Source: JBBQZU01 sp038207425 (GTDB lineage Bacteria; Bacteroidota; Bacteroidia; Flavobacteriales_D; Cryomorphaceae). From it: a stretch of 64,000 bases of DNA. Both the position numbers and the translations under genes were made by a program. The notes beneath the pieces were generated by a model. It was given only the letters and a program-made list of their open reading frames with translations, searched no databases and was not told the origin of the DNA. Location: contig JBBQZU010000006.1 of NCBI GenBank assembly GCA_038207425.1, forward strand, positions 78,489 to 142,488, given 5' to 3'. Positions 1-9,426 of this stretch are shown here, piece by piece; position 1 is the first letter of the stretch; the number at the start of each line of letters is the position of its first letter.

Positions 1-971
1 ATGACTATCTGGTGGTATGTCCCGGCATACAGATGAACATAGATGATATGCCTGGGCTTCGCGAAGCGCTGGATACCGATTTTGTATGCAGCAACTATAT
101 CGATCCCGAAAAAACATGGCGCGTGCTCAGCAATTTTAAGGGGGGCAACGCGATATTCACCCAGCCTACCACGCCCATAAAATGTGGTGGTGCTCCCCAA
201 AAAATTATGTACATGGCCGAAGAGTATTTCCGCAAGCATAAACTGCGCGACAAAACCAATGTGATATTTGCCACTCCCGGTTCGGTAATATTCGGTGTGA
301 AAGAATTTGCCAAAGAGCTAAACCGTATTATCCTTGAGCGCGATATTATATTGAAGGTCTACTATGCGCCCCACCGCATTGACCCGGTGAAGAAACTCAT
401 ATACTTTCACTACGCAGAGCCGGGAGAGAATACCTGTGTGGTAACGGAAGGAAACAAAATTAATGAACAACTTGTTGGCACTGCGGAGATAGCTATGCCA
501 TATGATATGTTGCACCTGGCGCCACCTCAGTCGGCCCCTGATTTTATTAGAAAGTCACCCTTGGCATACGAATCAGGACCCCATAAGGGCTGGCTCGAAG
601 TAGATATCAATAGCCTGCAGCATACACGCTACCACAATGTATTCGGCCTTGGCGACTCTGCTGCACTGCCCACCGCAAAAACAGGAGCAGCCATACGGAA
701 GCAAGTTCCTGTGGTGGTAGAAAATCTTGGGTTTATGATGGACAATATTGACAAGATCAGCAAAGGCTACGAAGGCTATTCTTCTTGCCCACTGGTAACC
801 GGTTACAGCAAAATGGTGCTCGCCGAGTTTAAGTACAACAACGTGCGCGACAGCGACCCATTACTGAGCAAATTTATTGATACCACCAAGGAGCAATACA
901 GCATGTGGCTGCTGAAAAAGTATATGCTTCCTTATTTGTATTGGAACAAGATGATGAAGGGGACGATGTGA
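1..971 (+). CDS. Sulfide:quinone oxidoreductase-like flavoprotein, C-terminal part (5' end outside window)
   Basis: The reading frame is already open at base 3 (DYLVVCPGIQ...), so the true start lies left of the window. A GTG at position 12 is in frame but sits inside the conserved 'YDYLVVxPGIQ' segment and is not a start. The visible 320 or so residues contain the second nucleotide-binding segment ('NVIFATPGSVIFGVKEFA') and a late FAD-contacting motif ('YHNVFGLGDSAALPTAKTGAAI') typical of SQR/NDH-2-like membrane-associated flavoproteins, which pass electrons from sulfide or a related donor to quinone. The C-terminal stretch 'MWLLKKYMLPYLYWNKMMKG' resembles the amphipathic membrane anchor of SQRs. 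The redox cysteines cannot be judged because the N-terminal half is missing. Confidence 0.85.
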   Translation, partial: DYLVVCPGIQMNIDDMPGLREALDTDFVCSNYIDPEKTWRVLSNFKGGNAIFTQPTTPIKCGGAPQKIMYMAEEYFRKHKLRDKTNVIFATPGSVIFGVKEFAKELNRIILERDIILKVYYAPHRIDPVKKLIYFHYAEPGENTCVVTEGNKINEQLVGTAEIAMPYDMLHLAPPQSAPDFIRKSPLAYESGPHKGWLEVDINSLQHTRYHNVFGLGDSAALPTAKTGAAIRKQVPVVVENLGFMMDNIDKISKGYEGYSSCPLVTGYSKMVLAEFKYNNVRDSDPLLSKFIDTTKEQYSMWLLKKYMLPYLYWNKMMKGTM

Positions 972-1372
972 CCTTGCAAGCCTTGAATGGCGAAGTACTG
1001 CAGCACAGCCTTCTGCTGGTGTAAGAACCTAATTCGTGCATAGCCTTGCTAGGGCGTAATATGAAGTTGTTTTTTTATAATCTGCGAATTTCTATTCAAA
1101 CTGATTCGGAATATCCTGTTAGCCCTGCGTGCTCGAATTCCTAACAGAAAATTCCACTATTTCTGTAGATGGTATAGAAGATATTTCACTGCGGTTTTTG
1201 TACTCATCGTTGATATTACCTTTCCGTTGCTTTTGGATATTCAATAGAAATGCACCATACAACAACCGTTAAATAAATATCTGAATTTCCATATCAGAAA
1301 ATAGCATAGCTTTAGAATGCAAGTAGTTTGCAGCGGATCCGCCAAGTTCTCCAACCACAAAAATCTAAAGCC
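972..1372. other. Intergenic stretch, no gene seen
   Basis: About 400 bases between the SQR-like gene and the DUF4139 gene, AT-rich toward the right. No reading frame with recognisable coding character and no clear hairpin terminator was found. The in-frame sequence from 1328 to 1372 ahead of the second gene lacks signal-peptide character and is treated as leader rather than coding. Confidence 0.5.
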
Positions 1373-3346
1373 ATGAAATACCTGATGATCCTATTGGGAG
1401 TGAGCCTATGTGCCTATTCCACAGCACAACCCGACACCCTACGGCCACAATCTGCAATCATATCTGTATCGGTTTTCTTTAAAGGTGCGCAAGTCAGTCG
1501 GCTGGCGCAACTTTCGTTGAAAAAGGGAAAATATATCGTTATCATTTCACAGCTACCTGCCGAAGTTGATCCTACGAGTGTTCAGGTAGCATCTATTACC
1601 GGATGCACTACCCTTTCTGTAAAGCACAAAAGCCAATCTCCCTTATCGCCGCGCCATGATGCAAAGCAGCGCAACCTGACTGAGGCGTTGGACAAACGCA
1701 AACAGACCATCAACCAAATACTGGCAGAAATCTCGGTGCTTCAGATGGAAGAAAAGCTACTGCTCGACAATAGCGAAATAGCCCTCAATAACAGAAACTA
1801 CGAAGTGAGTAAAATTGCAGAAATGTCTGATTTTTATCGAAGGCGCATTGGCGAAATAAGGTGGAAGGTGCTTGACTTGAACTATTCAATTGATGCCGAA
1901 AAAGAACTTATGACGGATGATTTGTCCCGACTCAATCAGCATGTATCACAACGCACCCTTCGATACAGCGAGGTGGAGGTAGCCATCGAATCTGATAAAC
2001 CTGCAAACGTAGAAATTGAACTAAGCTATTACATTACATCAGCCGGTTGGAGCCCCACCTATGACTTCAGGGTGCAAGATGTAGACAAACCATTGAAACT
2101 CGTTTATAACGCCCTAGTATTTCAATCAACCGGCGAAGACTGGGAGAAGGTAAATCTGACCCTGAGCAATGGCAATCCGGCGCTGGCGGGTGTGAAGCCC
2201 ATTCTGAATCCCTTTATACTCGGCAAGCGCACCATTGAGCAGAATACCGGAAGCTACTCTGAAAGAAATTGGGGAAGTGGTACTTTAACGGGCACAATAA
2301 AAGATGCTGAAACCGGCGACGTGCTGCCTTTTGTCAACGTGATTTTAAATCAGGGCGACCGTTTTGTTGGCAGCGCAACAACCGACTTTGACGGTGTCTA
2401 TACCATAAGACCTGTCGCCTCCGGTTCGTATGCCATCTCGCTATCATATGTGGGTTACATCAGCGTTAAACAAAACGTTTCGGTAACCCCGGAAAACACC
2501 ACATTCAATAACATGAGCTTGACACCCGGTATAAAGCTTGGCCAATTTGAAGTTCTGGAGTACAAAGTGCCATTAATTCAACGTGACGGCGGAGCTTCGG
2601 GTGCCGTAATTGCCGGAGTACAATCAGGAGGAGTTCCCGCAGCCTACGTATCAGGCGTAGCAGTTCGTGGCAGCAGATCCGACATAGGCACATTTGATCC
2701 GGCCGTATTGTTGGTTGACCATCGCCTTGGCAACAATGTGGGTCATCTGGAATACGTTATTGGCATTCCTCATACCATTCGCTCCGATGGGCAAGACTAT
2801 TCCATCCAGATAAAAGAGAGACATGTTCCTGCTAAATATGTGTACCATGTGGTACCCAAGCTGGAGCCCGATGCATTCCTTACGGCAAATATTGAAAACC
2901 AAGCCGATCTGAATCTGCTTTCAGGCGACGCAAGCATTTATTATGGCGGAACTTTTACCGGCAAAACCTTTGTAGATGCTGAACAAACCGACGATACGCT
3001 TTCCATATCACTTGGCCGCGACAAAGCCATTGTCGTTCAGCGCAGCCTCAACCGAATGTTGAACGATCGCCGTTTTCAAGGGAACAATGTTAGAGAAACC
3101 ATTGCCTGGGACCTTGTGTTGAGAAACAACAAGAGCCAAAAGGTCAGCGTAGTGCTCCAAGACCAATATCCCATCTCACAACTCAAGTCGGTTCAGGTAA
3201 ACTTGTTGAACACATCAGGCGCTGACGACGACCCTAAAACAGGTAGTTTAACGTGGGAATTTGATCTCGAACCCAATTCCCGAAAGGAGATTACTTTTGC
3301 TTTTGAAGTGAAGTACGCCCAAGAATATGCATACATGATAAAATAG
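1373..3346 (+). CDS. DUF4139 (MuiA-type) secreted protein split by an inserted carboxypeptidase-regulatory/plug-like segment
   Basis: An in-frame ATG exists at 1328, but the ATG at 1373 starts a proper signal peptide (MKYLMILLGVSLCAYSTAQ), so it is preferred, giving 657 residues. The N-terminal part looks like the DUF4140 domain, followed by a charged coiled coil (about residues 100-200) and the beginning of DUF4139 ('ELSYYITSAGWSPTYDFRV', residues 216-235). A carboxypeptidase-regulatory-like beta sandwich then interrupts the domain (about 303-385; 'GTIKDAETGDVLPFVNVIL' and 'TTDFDGVYTI'). A short stretch follows that resembles the start of a TonB-receptor plug (about 392-437; 'EYKVPLIQRDGGASG', 'VAVRGSRSD'). 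DUF4139 resumes at 'LEYVIGIPHTI' and runs to the end. The family is linked by name to mucoidy inhibition but its function is unknown. It is presumably exported to the periplasm or cell surface. Confidence 0.8.
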   Translation: MKYLMILLGVSLCAYSTAQPDTLRPQSAIISVSVFFKGAQVSRLAQLSLKKGKYIVIISQLPAEVDPTSVQVASITGCTTLSVKHKSQSPLSPRHDAKQRNLTEALDKRKQTINQILAEISVLQMEEKLLLDNSEIALNNRNYEVSKIAEMSDFYRRRIGEIRWKVLDLNYSIDAEKELMTDDLSRLNQHVSQRTLRYSEVEVAIESDKPANVEIELSYYITSAGWSPTYDFRVQDVDKPLKLVYNALVFQSTGEDWEKVNLTLSNGNPALAGVKPILNPFILGKRTIEQNTGSYSERNWGSGTLTGTIKDAETGDVLPFVNVILNQGDRFVGSATTDFDGVYTIRPVASGSYAISLSYVGYISVKQNVSVTPENTTFNNMSLTPGIKLGQFEVLEYKVPLIQRDGGASGAVIAGVQSGGVPAAYVSGVAVRGSRSDIGTFDPAVLLVDHRLGNNVGHLEYVIGIPHTIRSDGQDYSIQIKERHVPAKYVYHVVPKLEPDAFLTANIENQADLNLLSGDASIYYGGTFTGKTFVDAEQTDDTLSISLGRDKAIVVQRSLNRMLNDRRFQGNNVRETIAWDLVLRNNKSQKVSVVLQDQYPISQLKSVQVNLLNTSGADDDPKTGSLTWEFDLEPNSRKEITFAFEVKYAQEYAYMIK

Positions 3347-3466
3347 CTGGATATCGTTCATAACTCCCTGTCATTGTTCAAAAAATCCGCCTATTCCTTT
3401 CGCAGTGGATGTTGTACCTTGTACGGCTGAAAAGCTTACGGCCATTAGCCGTAAGGCACCAATTGA

Positions 3467-5350
3467 ATGATAACACCTGAAGTTAGCTACGGCGAAGAAC
3501 ATATACGTTCGCTCGACTGGAAAGAACATATACGCCTGCGGCCCGGTATGTACATCGGAAAGCTCGGCAATGGCACCACCTATGACGATGGTATCTACAT
3601 CCTGATCAAAGAAGTGCTCGACAACTCCGTAGACGAGTATGTGATGGGCTATGGCAAGAAAGTAGACGTAACCGTAAAGGATGGCTACGTAACTGTGCGC
3701 GACTATGGCCGCGGGGTGCCTCTCGGCAAATTGGTAGATGTGGTGAGTAAAATTAACACAGGTGCCAAATACGACAGCAAAGCCTTTAAAAAATCTGTTG
3801 GCCTCAACGGCGTTGGTACCAAAGCTGTAAATGCCCTTGCCGATTATTTTGAGATACAGTCATTTCGCGAAGGCGTAGGCAAGAAAGCCATTTTCGAAAG
3901 GGGTGAGCTACTGGAAGTAAGCGATATACCCGCTACCGATGAGAAGAATGGAACAATGGTATATTTTCGCCCCGACGAAAGTGTATTTAAGAACTTCAAG
4001 TTCAAGACTGAGTTTATAAACCGCCTTATCTGGAACTACTGCTACCTGAATACCGGCCTTGTAATCTGGTTCAATGGCGAGCGCTTTCACAGCAAAAACG
4101 GGCTGAAGGACCTGCTCGAGGAGAAAATGAGCGAGGAGCCGCTATACCCCATCATCCACCTGCAGGGCGATGATATTGAAGTGGCATTTACCCACACCGC
4201 CAGCTACGGCGAAGAGTACTACAGTTTTGTAAACGGACAGCATACCACTCAGGGCGGTACGCATCAGGGTGCTTTTCGCGAAGCTTACGCCAAAGTTGTA
4301 AAGGACTTCTACGGTAAAAATTACGACCCCATTGATATTCGCTCGAGCCTTATTGCAGCAGTTGCGGTAAAGGTGATAGAGCCCGTATTTGAATCGCAAA
4401 CCAAAACCAAACTCGGCAGCACCGAAATTGAACCTGACGGCAAAAGTATGCGGGCCTTTGTGGGCGATTTCCTGAAAGAACAGCTCGACAACTTCTTGCA
4501 TAAAAACCCGGAAATAGCCCAGGCGCTGGAGTCAAAAATAAAGGCCAATGAGCGCGAAAGAAAAGACCTGGCCGGCATACGCAAACTCGCCCGCGAAAGG
4601 GCAAAGAAAGCCAACCTGCACAATAAAAAATTGCGAGACTGCCGCATACATTACAACGATACCAAGCCCGATGACCGCGGCAGGGAGTCTATGATATTCA
4701 TCACCGAAGGCGACTCAGCTTCAGGCTCTATCACCAAAAGCCGCGACGTGAATACGCAGGCTGTGTTTTCCCTTAAGGGCAAACCGCTGAACTGCTACAG
4801 CCTCACCAAAAAAATCGTTTACGAAAACGAGGAGTTTAACCTTATACAGGCCGCACTCAACATAGAAGATGGACTTGAAGGGCTTCGCTACAGCAAAATA
4901 ATTGTAGCCACCGATGCCGACGTTGATGGTATGCACATACGTTTGCTGCTGCTCACATTCTTCCTGCAGTTTTTCCCGGATCTGGTGCGCAACAACCACC
5001 TTTATATCTTGCAAACACCGCTATTCAGGGTGAGAAATAAAAAAGAAACCATTTATTGCTACAGCGAAGATGAGCGCCGTAAAGCTATAGAGAAGCTGGG
5101 CAAAAACCCTGAGATAACCCGCTTCAAAGGACTCGGTGAAATATCGCCCGATGAATTCAAAAACTTTATAGGAGAGGAGATGCGCCTTGAGCCGGTAGTG
5201 ATTTCAAAAGACGCAACTATACCAAAGCTACTCGAATTTTATATGGGTAAAAATACCCCCGAGCGACAGGATTTTATTATTGACAACCTGCGGATTGAAA
5301 AAGACCTGGTCAAAGAAATAGAAACGCTGGTGCCCGAAACGGAGCATTGA
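3467..5350 (+). CDS. parE: DNA topoisomerase IV subunit B (GyrB/ParE family)
   Basis: ATPase subunit of the type IIA topoisomerase that decatenates daughter chromosomes. The GHKL ATPase signature is complete: '[10 protein letters not shown]' with catalytic Glu49 and Mg-binding Asn53, 'GRGVPLG' near residue 81 and '[13 protein letters not shown]' near 112. The transducer domain follows, with 'QTKTKLG' near 311. The TOPRIM domain has '[11 protein letters not shown]' with Glu414 and 'DADVDG' with Asp483/485/487. At 627 residues without the large E. coli GyrB insert it matches the ParE-like B subunit paired with ParC in Bacteroidota. It is translationally linked to the following gene, whose ATG lies 5 bases after the stop, so the two form one operon. 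Assignment to topoisomerase IV rather than gyrase rests on the adjacent parC and family resemblance. Confidence 0.95.
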   Translation: MITPEVSYGEEHIRSLDWKEHIRLRPGMYIGKLGNGTTYDDGIYILIKEVLDNSVDEYVMGYGKKVDVTVKDGYVTVRDYGRGVPLGKLVDVVSKINTGAKYDSKAFKKSVGLNGVGTKAVNALADYFEIQSFREGVGKKAIFERGELLEVSDIPATDEKNGTMVYFRPDESVFKNFKFKTEFINRLIWNYCYLNTGLVIWFNGERFHSKNGLKDLLEEKMSEEPLYPIIHLQGDDIEVAFTHTASYGEEYYSFVNGQHTTQGGTHQGAFREAYAKVVKDFYGKNYDPIDIRSSLIAAVAVKVIEPVFESQTKTKLGSTEIEPDGKSMRAFVGDFLKEQLDNFLHKNPEIAQALESKIKANERERKDLAGIRKLARERAKKANLHNKKLRDCRIHYNDTKPDDRGRESMIFITEGDSASGSITKSRDVNTQAVFSLKGKPLNCYSLTKKIVYENEEFNLIQAALNIEDGLEGLRYSKIIVATDADVDGMHIRLLLLTFFLQFFPDLVRNNHLYILQTPLFRVRNKKETIYCYSEDERRKAIEKLGKNPEITRFKGLGEISPDEFKNFIGEEMRLEPVVISKDATIPKLLEFYMGKNTPERQDFIIDNLRIEKDLVKEIETLVPETEH

Positions 5351-5355
5351 TACAC

Positions 5356-7986
5356 ATGGATGAACCTATTCACGACGATCTATCAAATGATTCGCTCAAT
5401 GGCGATGACCACCCACATACCGGCGAGAAGGTAATTCCCGTTTCGGGTCTTTTCGAAAACTGGTTTCTCGACTACGCCTCATACGTAATACTCGAGCGTG
5501 CGGTGCCCGCCATAAACGACGGATTGAAACCCGTGCAGCGGCGCATACTTCACTCCATGAAGGACCTTGACGATGGGCGCTACAACAAGGTGGCCAACAT
5601 TATAGGCCATACCATGAAGTACCACCCCCATGGCGATGCCAGTATAGGCGATGCGCTGGTGCAACTCGGGCAGAAAGACTTGCTGATAGACCAGCAGGGC
5701 AATTGGGGCAATACCCTTACGGGCGATGGGGCCGCAGCACCGCGGTACATCGAAGCACGCCTCAGCAAGTTTGCACTCGAAGTGGTATTCAATCCCAAAA
5801 CTACGCAATGGGGCCTTAGCTACGATGGGCGCAACAAGGAACCCGTTTTTCTTCCGGTAAAATTTCCGCTGCTGCTCGCTCAGGGAGCTGAAGGTATTGC
5901 TGTGGGCATGGCTTGCAAGATACTGCCCCACAACTTTATTGAACTCATTGACGCAAGTATTGGTGTGCTTCGCGGAAAACGACCCAACCTGCTACCCGAT
6001 TTCCAAAACGGGGGCATGGCCGATTTTACGCTGTACAATGAAGGCTTGCGCGGAGGGAAGGTTCGGGTAAGGGCCAAGATCAGACAGTTTGATAAAAAGA
6101 CCCTGGTCATCGACGAATTGCCACACGGCACCACTACCAGTTCGCTGATAGATACCATCGTAAAAGCCAACGACAAGGGAAAAATTAAAATCCGCAAAAT
6201 AGAAGACAATACCGCTGAGAAGGCCGAAATTGTTATTCACCTGCACCCGGGTATTTCACCTGATAAAACCATAGATGCGCTCTACGCATTCAGCGATTGC
6301 GAGATAGGTATATCGCCCAATGCCGCTATTATTGAAAACGACAAACCCCGATTTGTAGGGGTAAATGAGATGCTCGAAATCTCAACCCATCAAACGGTGG
6401 AACTGCTCAAGCTTGAGCTGGAAATCAAAAAGAGCGAACTCATGGAACAATGGCATTTTGCCAGCCTTGAGAAGATATTTATCGAGAAACGCATATACCG
6501 CGATATTGAAGAAGAAGAAACCTGGGAGGGCGTAATAGCCGCGATTGACAAAGGTTTAAAACCGCATACAAAACACCTGAAGCGCACAGTAACGGAAGAC
6601 GATATAGTTCGCCTTACGGAAATAAAAATCAAGCGTATTTCCAAATTCGACAGCTTTAAGGCCGATGAATTCCTTGGGCGCATTGAAGATGAACTGGCAG
6701 TAGTGCAGGGGCATCTTGAAAGCCTGATAGAGTTTGCCATAGATTACTTCAAAAACCTGAAGAAGAAATACGGCCCGGGTCGCGAGCGACGCACCGAAAT
6801 AAAAACCTTTGATACCATTGAAGCTACCAAGGTAGTGGTGGCCAATAAACGGCTTTATGTGAACCGCGAAGAAGGCTTTGTAGGTTACGGACTCAAGAAG
6901 GATGAGTACATCGGCGATTGCAGCGATATAGACGATGTAGTGGTATTTCACGAAAGTGGAACAATGGTGGTAACGCGGGTGGACAATAAGAAGTTTGTAG
7001 GCAAAGACATCTTATACGCTGCCGTTTGGAAAAAGGGCGATAAACGCACCATTTACAACCTCGTGTATCAGGATGGTACTTCGGGCGCCGCGATGGTAAA
7101 GCGTTTTGCTGTAACGAGCATCACCCGCGATAAGGAATATGACCTTACAGCGGGCACCAAGGGCAGCAAGGTGCTGTACTTTAGCGCCAATCCCAACGGC
7201 GAAGCCGAAGTGATAGCTGTGAAATTGCGCCCGAGACCTACACTCAAAAAAGTGCGCTTTGAAAAAGATTTCGCTGAAATAGCCATTAAAGGTCGCGAAG
7301 CCAAAGGCAATATCCTTACGAAGAATATCGTGAGCAAAATTGAAATGAAGGAGAAGGGCTCAAGCACCCTTGCAGCGCGCAAAATTTGGTTTGATGATGT
7401 GGTGCAGCGCCTCAATGCCGATGGACGCGGAACTTTTCTCGGGCAGTTTGCCGGCGAAGACAGAATCATTGCCATTTACCAAAAAGGATGTTATAAAGTA
7501 ACCGGTTTCGACCTGAGTACCCACTTTGATGAGGAACTGGTGGTCATCGAAAAATACCGCCCTGATATGGTGATCACTGCGGTGTATTGGGAAGGAGAGA
7601 AGCAACAGTACAATGTGAAGCGCTTTCACCCTGAGCTTTCGCAAAAACCAGTGATTTTCATTACAGAACACGGGCTTTCAGTACTAGATTATGCAACGAC
7701 CCATCCGCATCCGAAAATAAATCTTCAGTTCAATAGACGCAGCAACGACCGCCAAGACGAATTGATTGACCTCACCGAATTTATTTCTGTAAAGGGTATG
7801 GCGGCAATGGGCAACAGGCTCACTACCTTCAAATTGAAATCAATGGACCGCATAGAGCCGGAAATTGAACCACTGCCCGCAGATGATTTGCAGGAAGACG
7901 GTGATGCAGCCGACGAAAGCAGCGAAGCGCATGAGGATGAAGGCTTGAACGGCTATGAGCCGGGAAGCCAGCCTACCTTGTTTTGA
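5356..7986 (+). CDS. parC: DNA topoisomerase IV subunit A (GyrA/ParC family)
   Basis: Cleavage subunit partnering the upstream parE. A TTG at 5347 overlaps the parE stop and is a possible start; the ATG at 5356 is preferred. The winged-helix/tower core begins at 'SGLFENWFLDYASYVILERA'. It contains the quinolone-region sequence 'KYHPHGDASIGDALV' and the catalytic tyrosine in 'AAAPRYIEARLSKF' (Tyr131 from the chosen start). The C-terminal half is a long beta-pinwheel-like region ending in an acidic tail rich in D and E, as usual for Bacteroidota ParC of about 880 residues. No defect is seen in the catalytic core. The gene ends with TGA, followed by a noncoding stretch carrying repeats. Confidence 0.95.
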   Translation: MDEPIHDDLSNDSLNGDDHPHTGEKVIPVSGLFENWFLDYASYVILERAVPAINDGLKPVQRRILHSMKDLDDGRYNKVANIIGHTMKYHPHGDASIGDALVQLGQKDLLIDQQGNWGNTLTGDGAAAPRYIEARLSKFALEVVFNPKTTQWGLSYDGRNKEPVFLPVKFPLLLAQGAEGIAVGMACKILPHNFIELIDASIGVLRGKRPNLLPDFQNGGMADFTLYNEGLRGGKVRVRAKIRQFDKKTLVIDELPHGTTTSSLIDTIVKANDKGKIKIRKIEDNTAEKAEIVIHLHPGISPDKTIDALYAFSDCEIGISPNAAIIENDKPRFVGVNEMLEISTHQTVELLKLELEIKKSELMEQWHFASLEKIFIEKRIYRDIEEEETWEGVIAAIDKGLKPHTKHLKRTVTEDDIVRLTEIKIKRISKFDSFKADEFLGRIEDELAVVQGHLESLIEFAIDYFKNLKKKYGPGRERRTEIKTFDTIEATKVVVANKRLYVNREEGFVGYGLKKDEYIGDCSDIDDVVVFHESGTMVVTRVDNKKFVGKDILYAAVWKKGDKRTIYNLVYQDGTSGAAMVKRFAVTSITRDKEYDLTAGTKGSKVLYFSANPNGEAEVIAVKLRPRPTLKKVRFEKDFAEIAIKGREAKGNILTKNIVSKIEMKEKGSSTLAARKIWFDDVVQRLNADGRGTFLGQFAGEDRIIAIYQKGCYKVTGFDLSTHFDEELVVIEKYRPDMVITAVYWEGEKQQYNVKRFHPELSQKPVIFITEHGLSVLDYATTHPHPKINLQFNRRSNDRQDELIDLTEFISVKGMAAMGNRLTTFKLKSMDRIEPEIEPLPADDLQEDGDAADESSEAHEDEGLNGYEPGSQPTLF

Positions 7987-8082
7987 AAATGCAGCTAAAT
8001 TGATTGTTCGGGTGATTGAACATTAAGAATCTTACGACGATCTGTCAGGGATTCGCCTTGTGGTGATGCATAGGATTTGTGT

Positions 8083-8290
8083 TGCCAGAAATGCACGAAT
8101 GGATTCTGGGGATGCGTATGGTTTTTGTTGCCACGAATACGCGAATGGATTGTGCCAATCTAAGAGGTTTCTGCGACCACGAATGCACGAATGAATTCTC
8201 CGGATGCGTATGGTTTTTATTGTCACGAATACGTGAATGGATTCTCTTGTGACGGCTCCATTCTCCCCTGTAATTTTATTCGTGCATTCG
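8083..8290. repeat. Imperfect two-copy repeat (92-bp spacing) with a 13-bp inverted repeat
   Basis: Two units of about 70 bp, at roughly 8083-8151 and 8171-8243, share 'cacgaat(g/a)c(a/g)cgaatg' elements and the block 'gatgcgtatggttttt' (8111 and 8203, 92 bases apart). The sequence cgaatgcacgaat (8180-8192) returns inverted as attcgtgcattcg (8278-8290), giving a potential stem with an 85-base loop. The elements resemble the 'cacgaatgcacgaat' interspersed repeats seen in many Bacteroidota intergenic regions. The stretch 7987-8374 holds no credible gene. It lies between the convergent ends of parC and the broken T9SS gene, where it may also act as a transcription end. Confidence 0.7.
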
Positions 8291-8374
8291 GGTGCATTTT
8301 TTTTCCTAAGGCTAAGCTGGGCATTCACCCTGCGAATTGAAATCTGATTAAAGCGAGTGCAAAGTAAGATCAGC

Positions 8375-9235
8375 CTAAAATTTCACAAACTTCCTTGTGG
8401 CATTATATCCCGCACCATCAGAAACTACCATTACATAAATACCTTGAGAAAGCGCGGATACATCGAAAGTATATTCTGTGGTACCGGCAGCAAGTTTGGC
8501 GCTTTGCTTAAGCGTTCCTTTCAGATCAACTATGCGCGCATCGCCGGTTTATTTTAATTTGCCGGAAGGTAAAACCAACCTTAAATCGCCACTGGAAGGA
8601 ACCGGAAACAACTTCTTGCCTGCATCATCTATTTCATTAGCATCAGTTGTACTTATGCCGCTGCCTTCAGCCCCGATTCTGCTGTACTGACGGGGCAGTT
8701 CGCCACAGAGTTGGTAAATTTCAAATTCGCTGTTGTAATCTATCCAGTTCGATAGCAATGCATGACCACCATGGTTTACCACGCCTGTGTTTTTAAGATC
8801 GGCATAGGATTCTACTGTCATTCCTCCAGAATATTGCGCATTCGGACGATGCAGCAATACTTCACCATCTTCGCGGATTACAGCAGCATAGAAGCTTCCC
8901 ATGCCGTTATTATAGGTAAGGATATATTCAACATTGGTCGAATCGCAATCAAACATGCTGGTAGTAACATGAAAAATCTAAGGATACGCTGATTGATAAG
9001 CTTCAGGAAAAGTAAACTGCCTGAACAGGGTTAAATCCATATTATACATAGTAATGATGTACGTTTCTCGGTCATAGCGTACATATTTGGCATCGTCATG
9101 GTCTACATAGGCAATATACAATGAATTGTTTACATTGGCTATACCGGGAATAGAACCCACAGAAGTGGAATTGAACTGGGCTGAAAGGTGCGGTGCCACG
9201 ATAAGAGCGAAAAGTAGGGTCACTAAAGTTTTCAT
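8375..9235 (-). pseudogene. Secreted protein with T9SS type A C-terminal sorting domain, broken by two in-frame stops
   Basis: One continuous reading frame runs from the ATG at 9235 (signal peptide 'MKTLVTLLFALIVAPHLSAQ') to the TAG at 8375-8377, interrupted by TAG at 8978-8980 and TAA at 8549-8551. No frameshift is needed: the three pieces are in the same phase. The last piece reads 'TGDARIVDLKGTLKQSAKL', then 'TTEYTFDVSALSQGIYVMVV' and ends 'NATRKFVKF', a textbook T9SS sorting domain that would direct the protein across the outer membrane. The middle part ('MFDCDSTNVEYILTYNN...') matches no family I recognise. Since TAG and TAA end normal genes nearby, simple nonsense decay is the best explanation. 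A cluster of sequencing errors is less likely, because two substitutions would be needed. Confidence 0.8.
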
Positions 9236-9426
9236 AATAGGTGGTTTAGAATTCAAAAACAGCATTTCCTTTCAAATTTTCACCTTCATCTTTCTCTTTA
9301 TTGTTTGATTACCAATCCATGAAGACGGTCTTGAACAAATGTGAAGTCGGGATTTAAATGGTCTATCGTTATTATCTGAGGTTTCGTATTTTGCCGGCCG
9401 TTTTAAACGGTATTTAATTAGCACCT

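Noticed and set aside
4142..4647. Long antisense frames inside parE (and similar ones inside parC, the GH3 gene and atpA)
   Set aside because: They mirror the codon bias of strongly conserved sense genes and show no domain sequence of their own.
8083..8243. Repeat pair considered as a CRISPR array
   Set aside because: Only two imperfect copies of a 70-bp unit, without uniform short repeats or spacers and without cas genes nearby.
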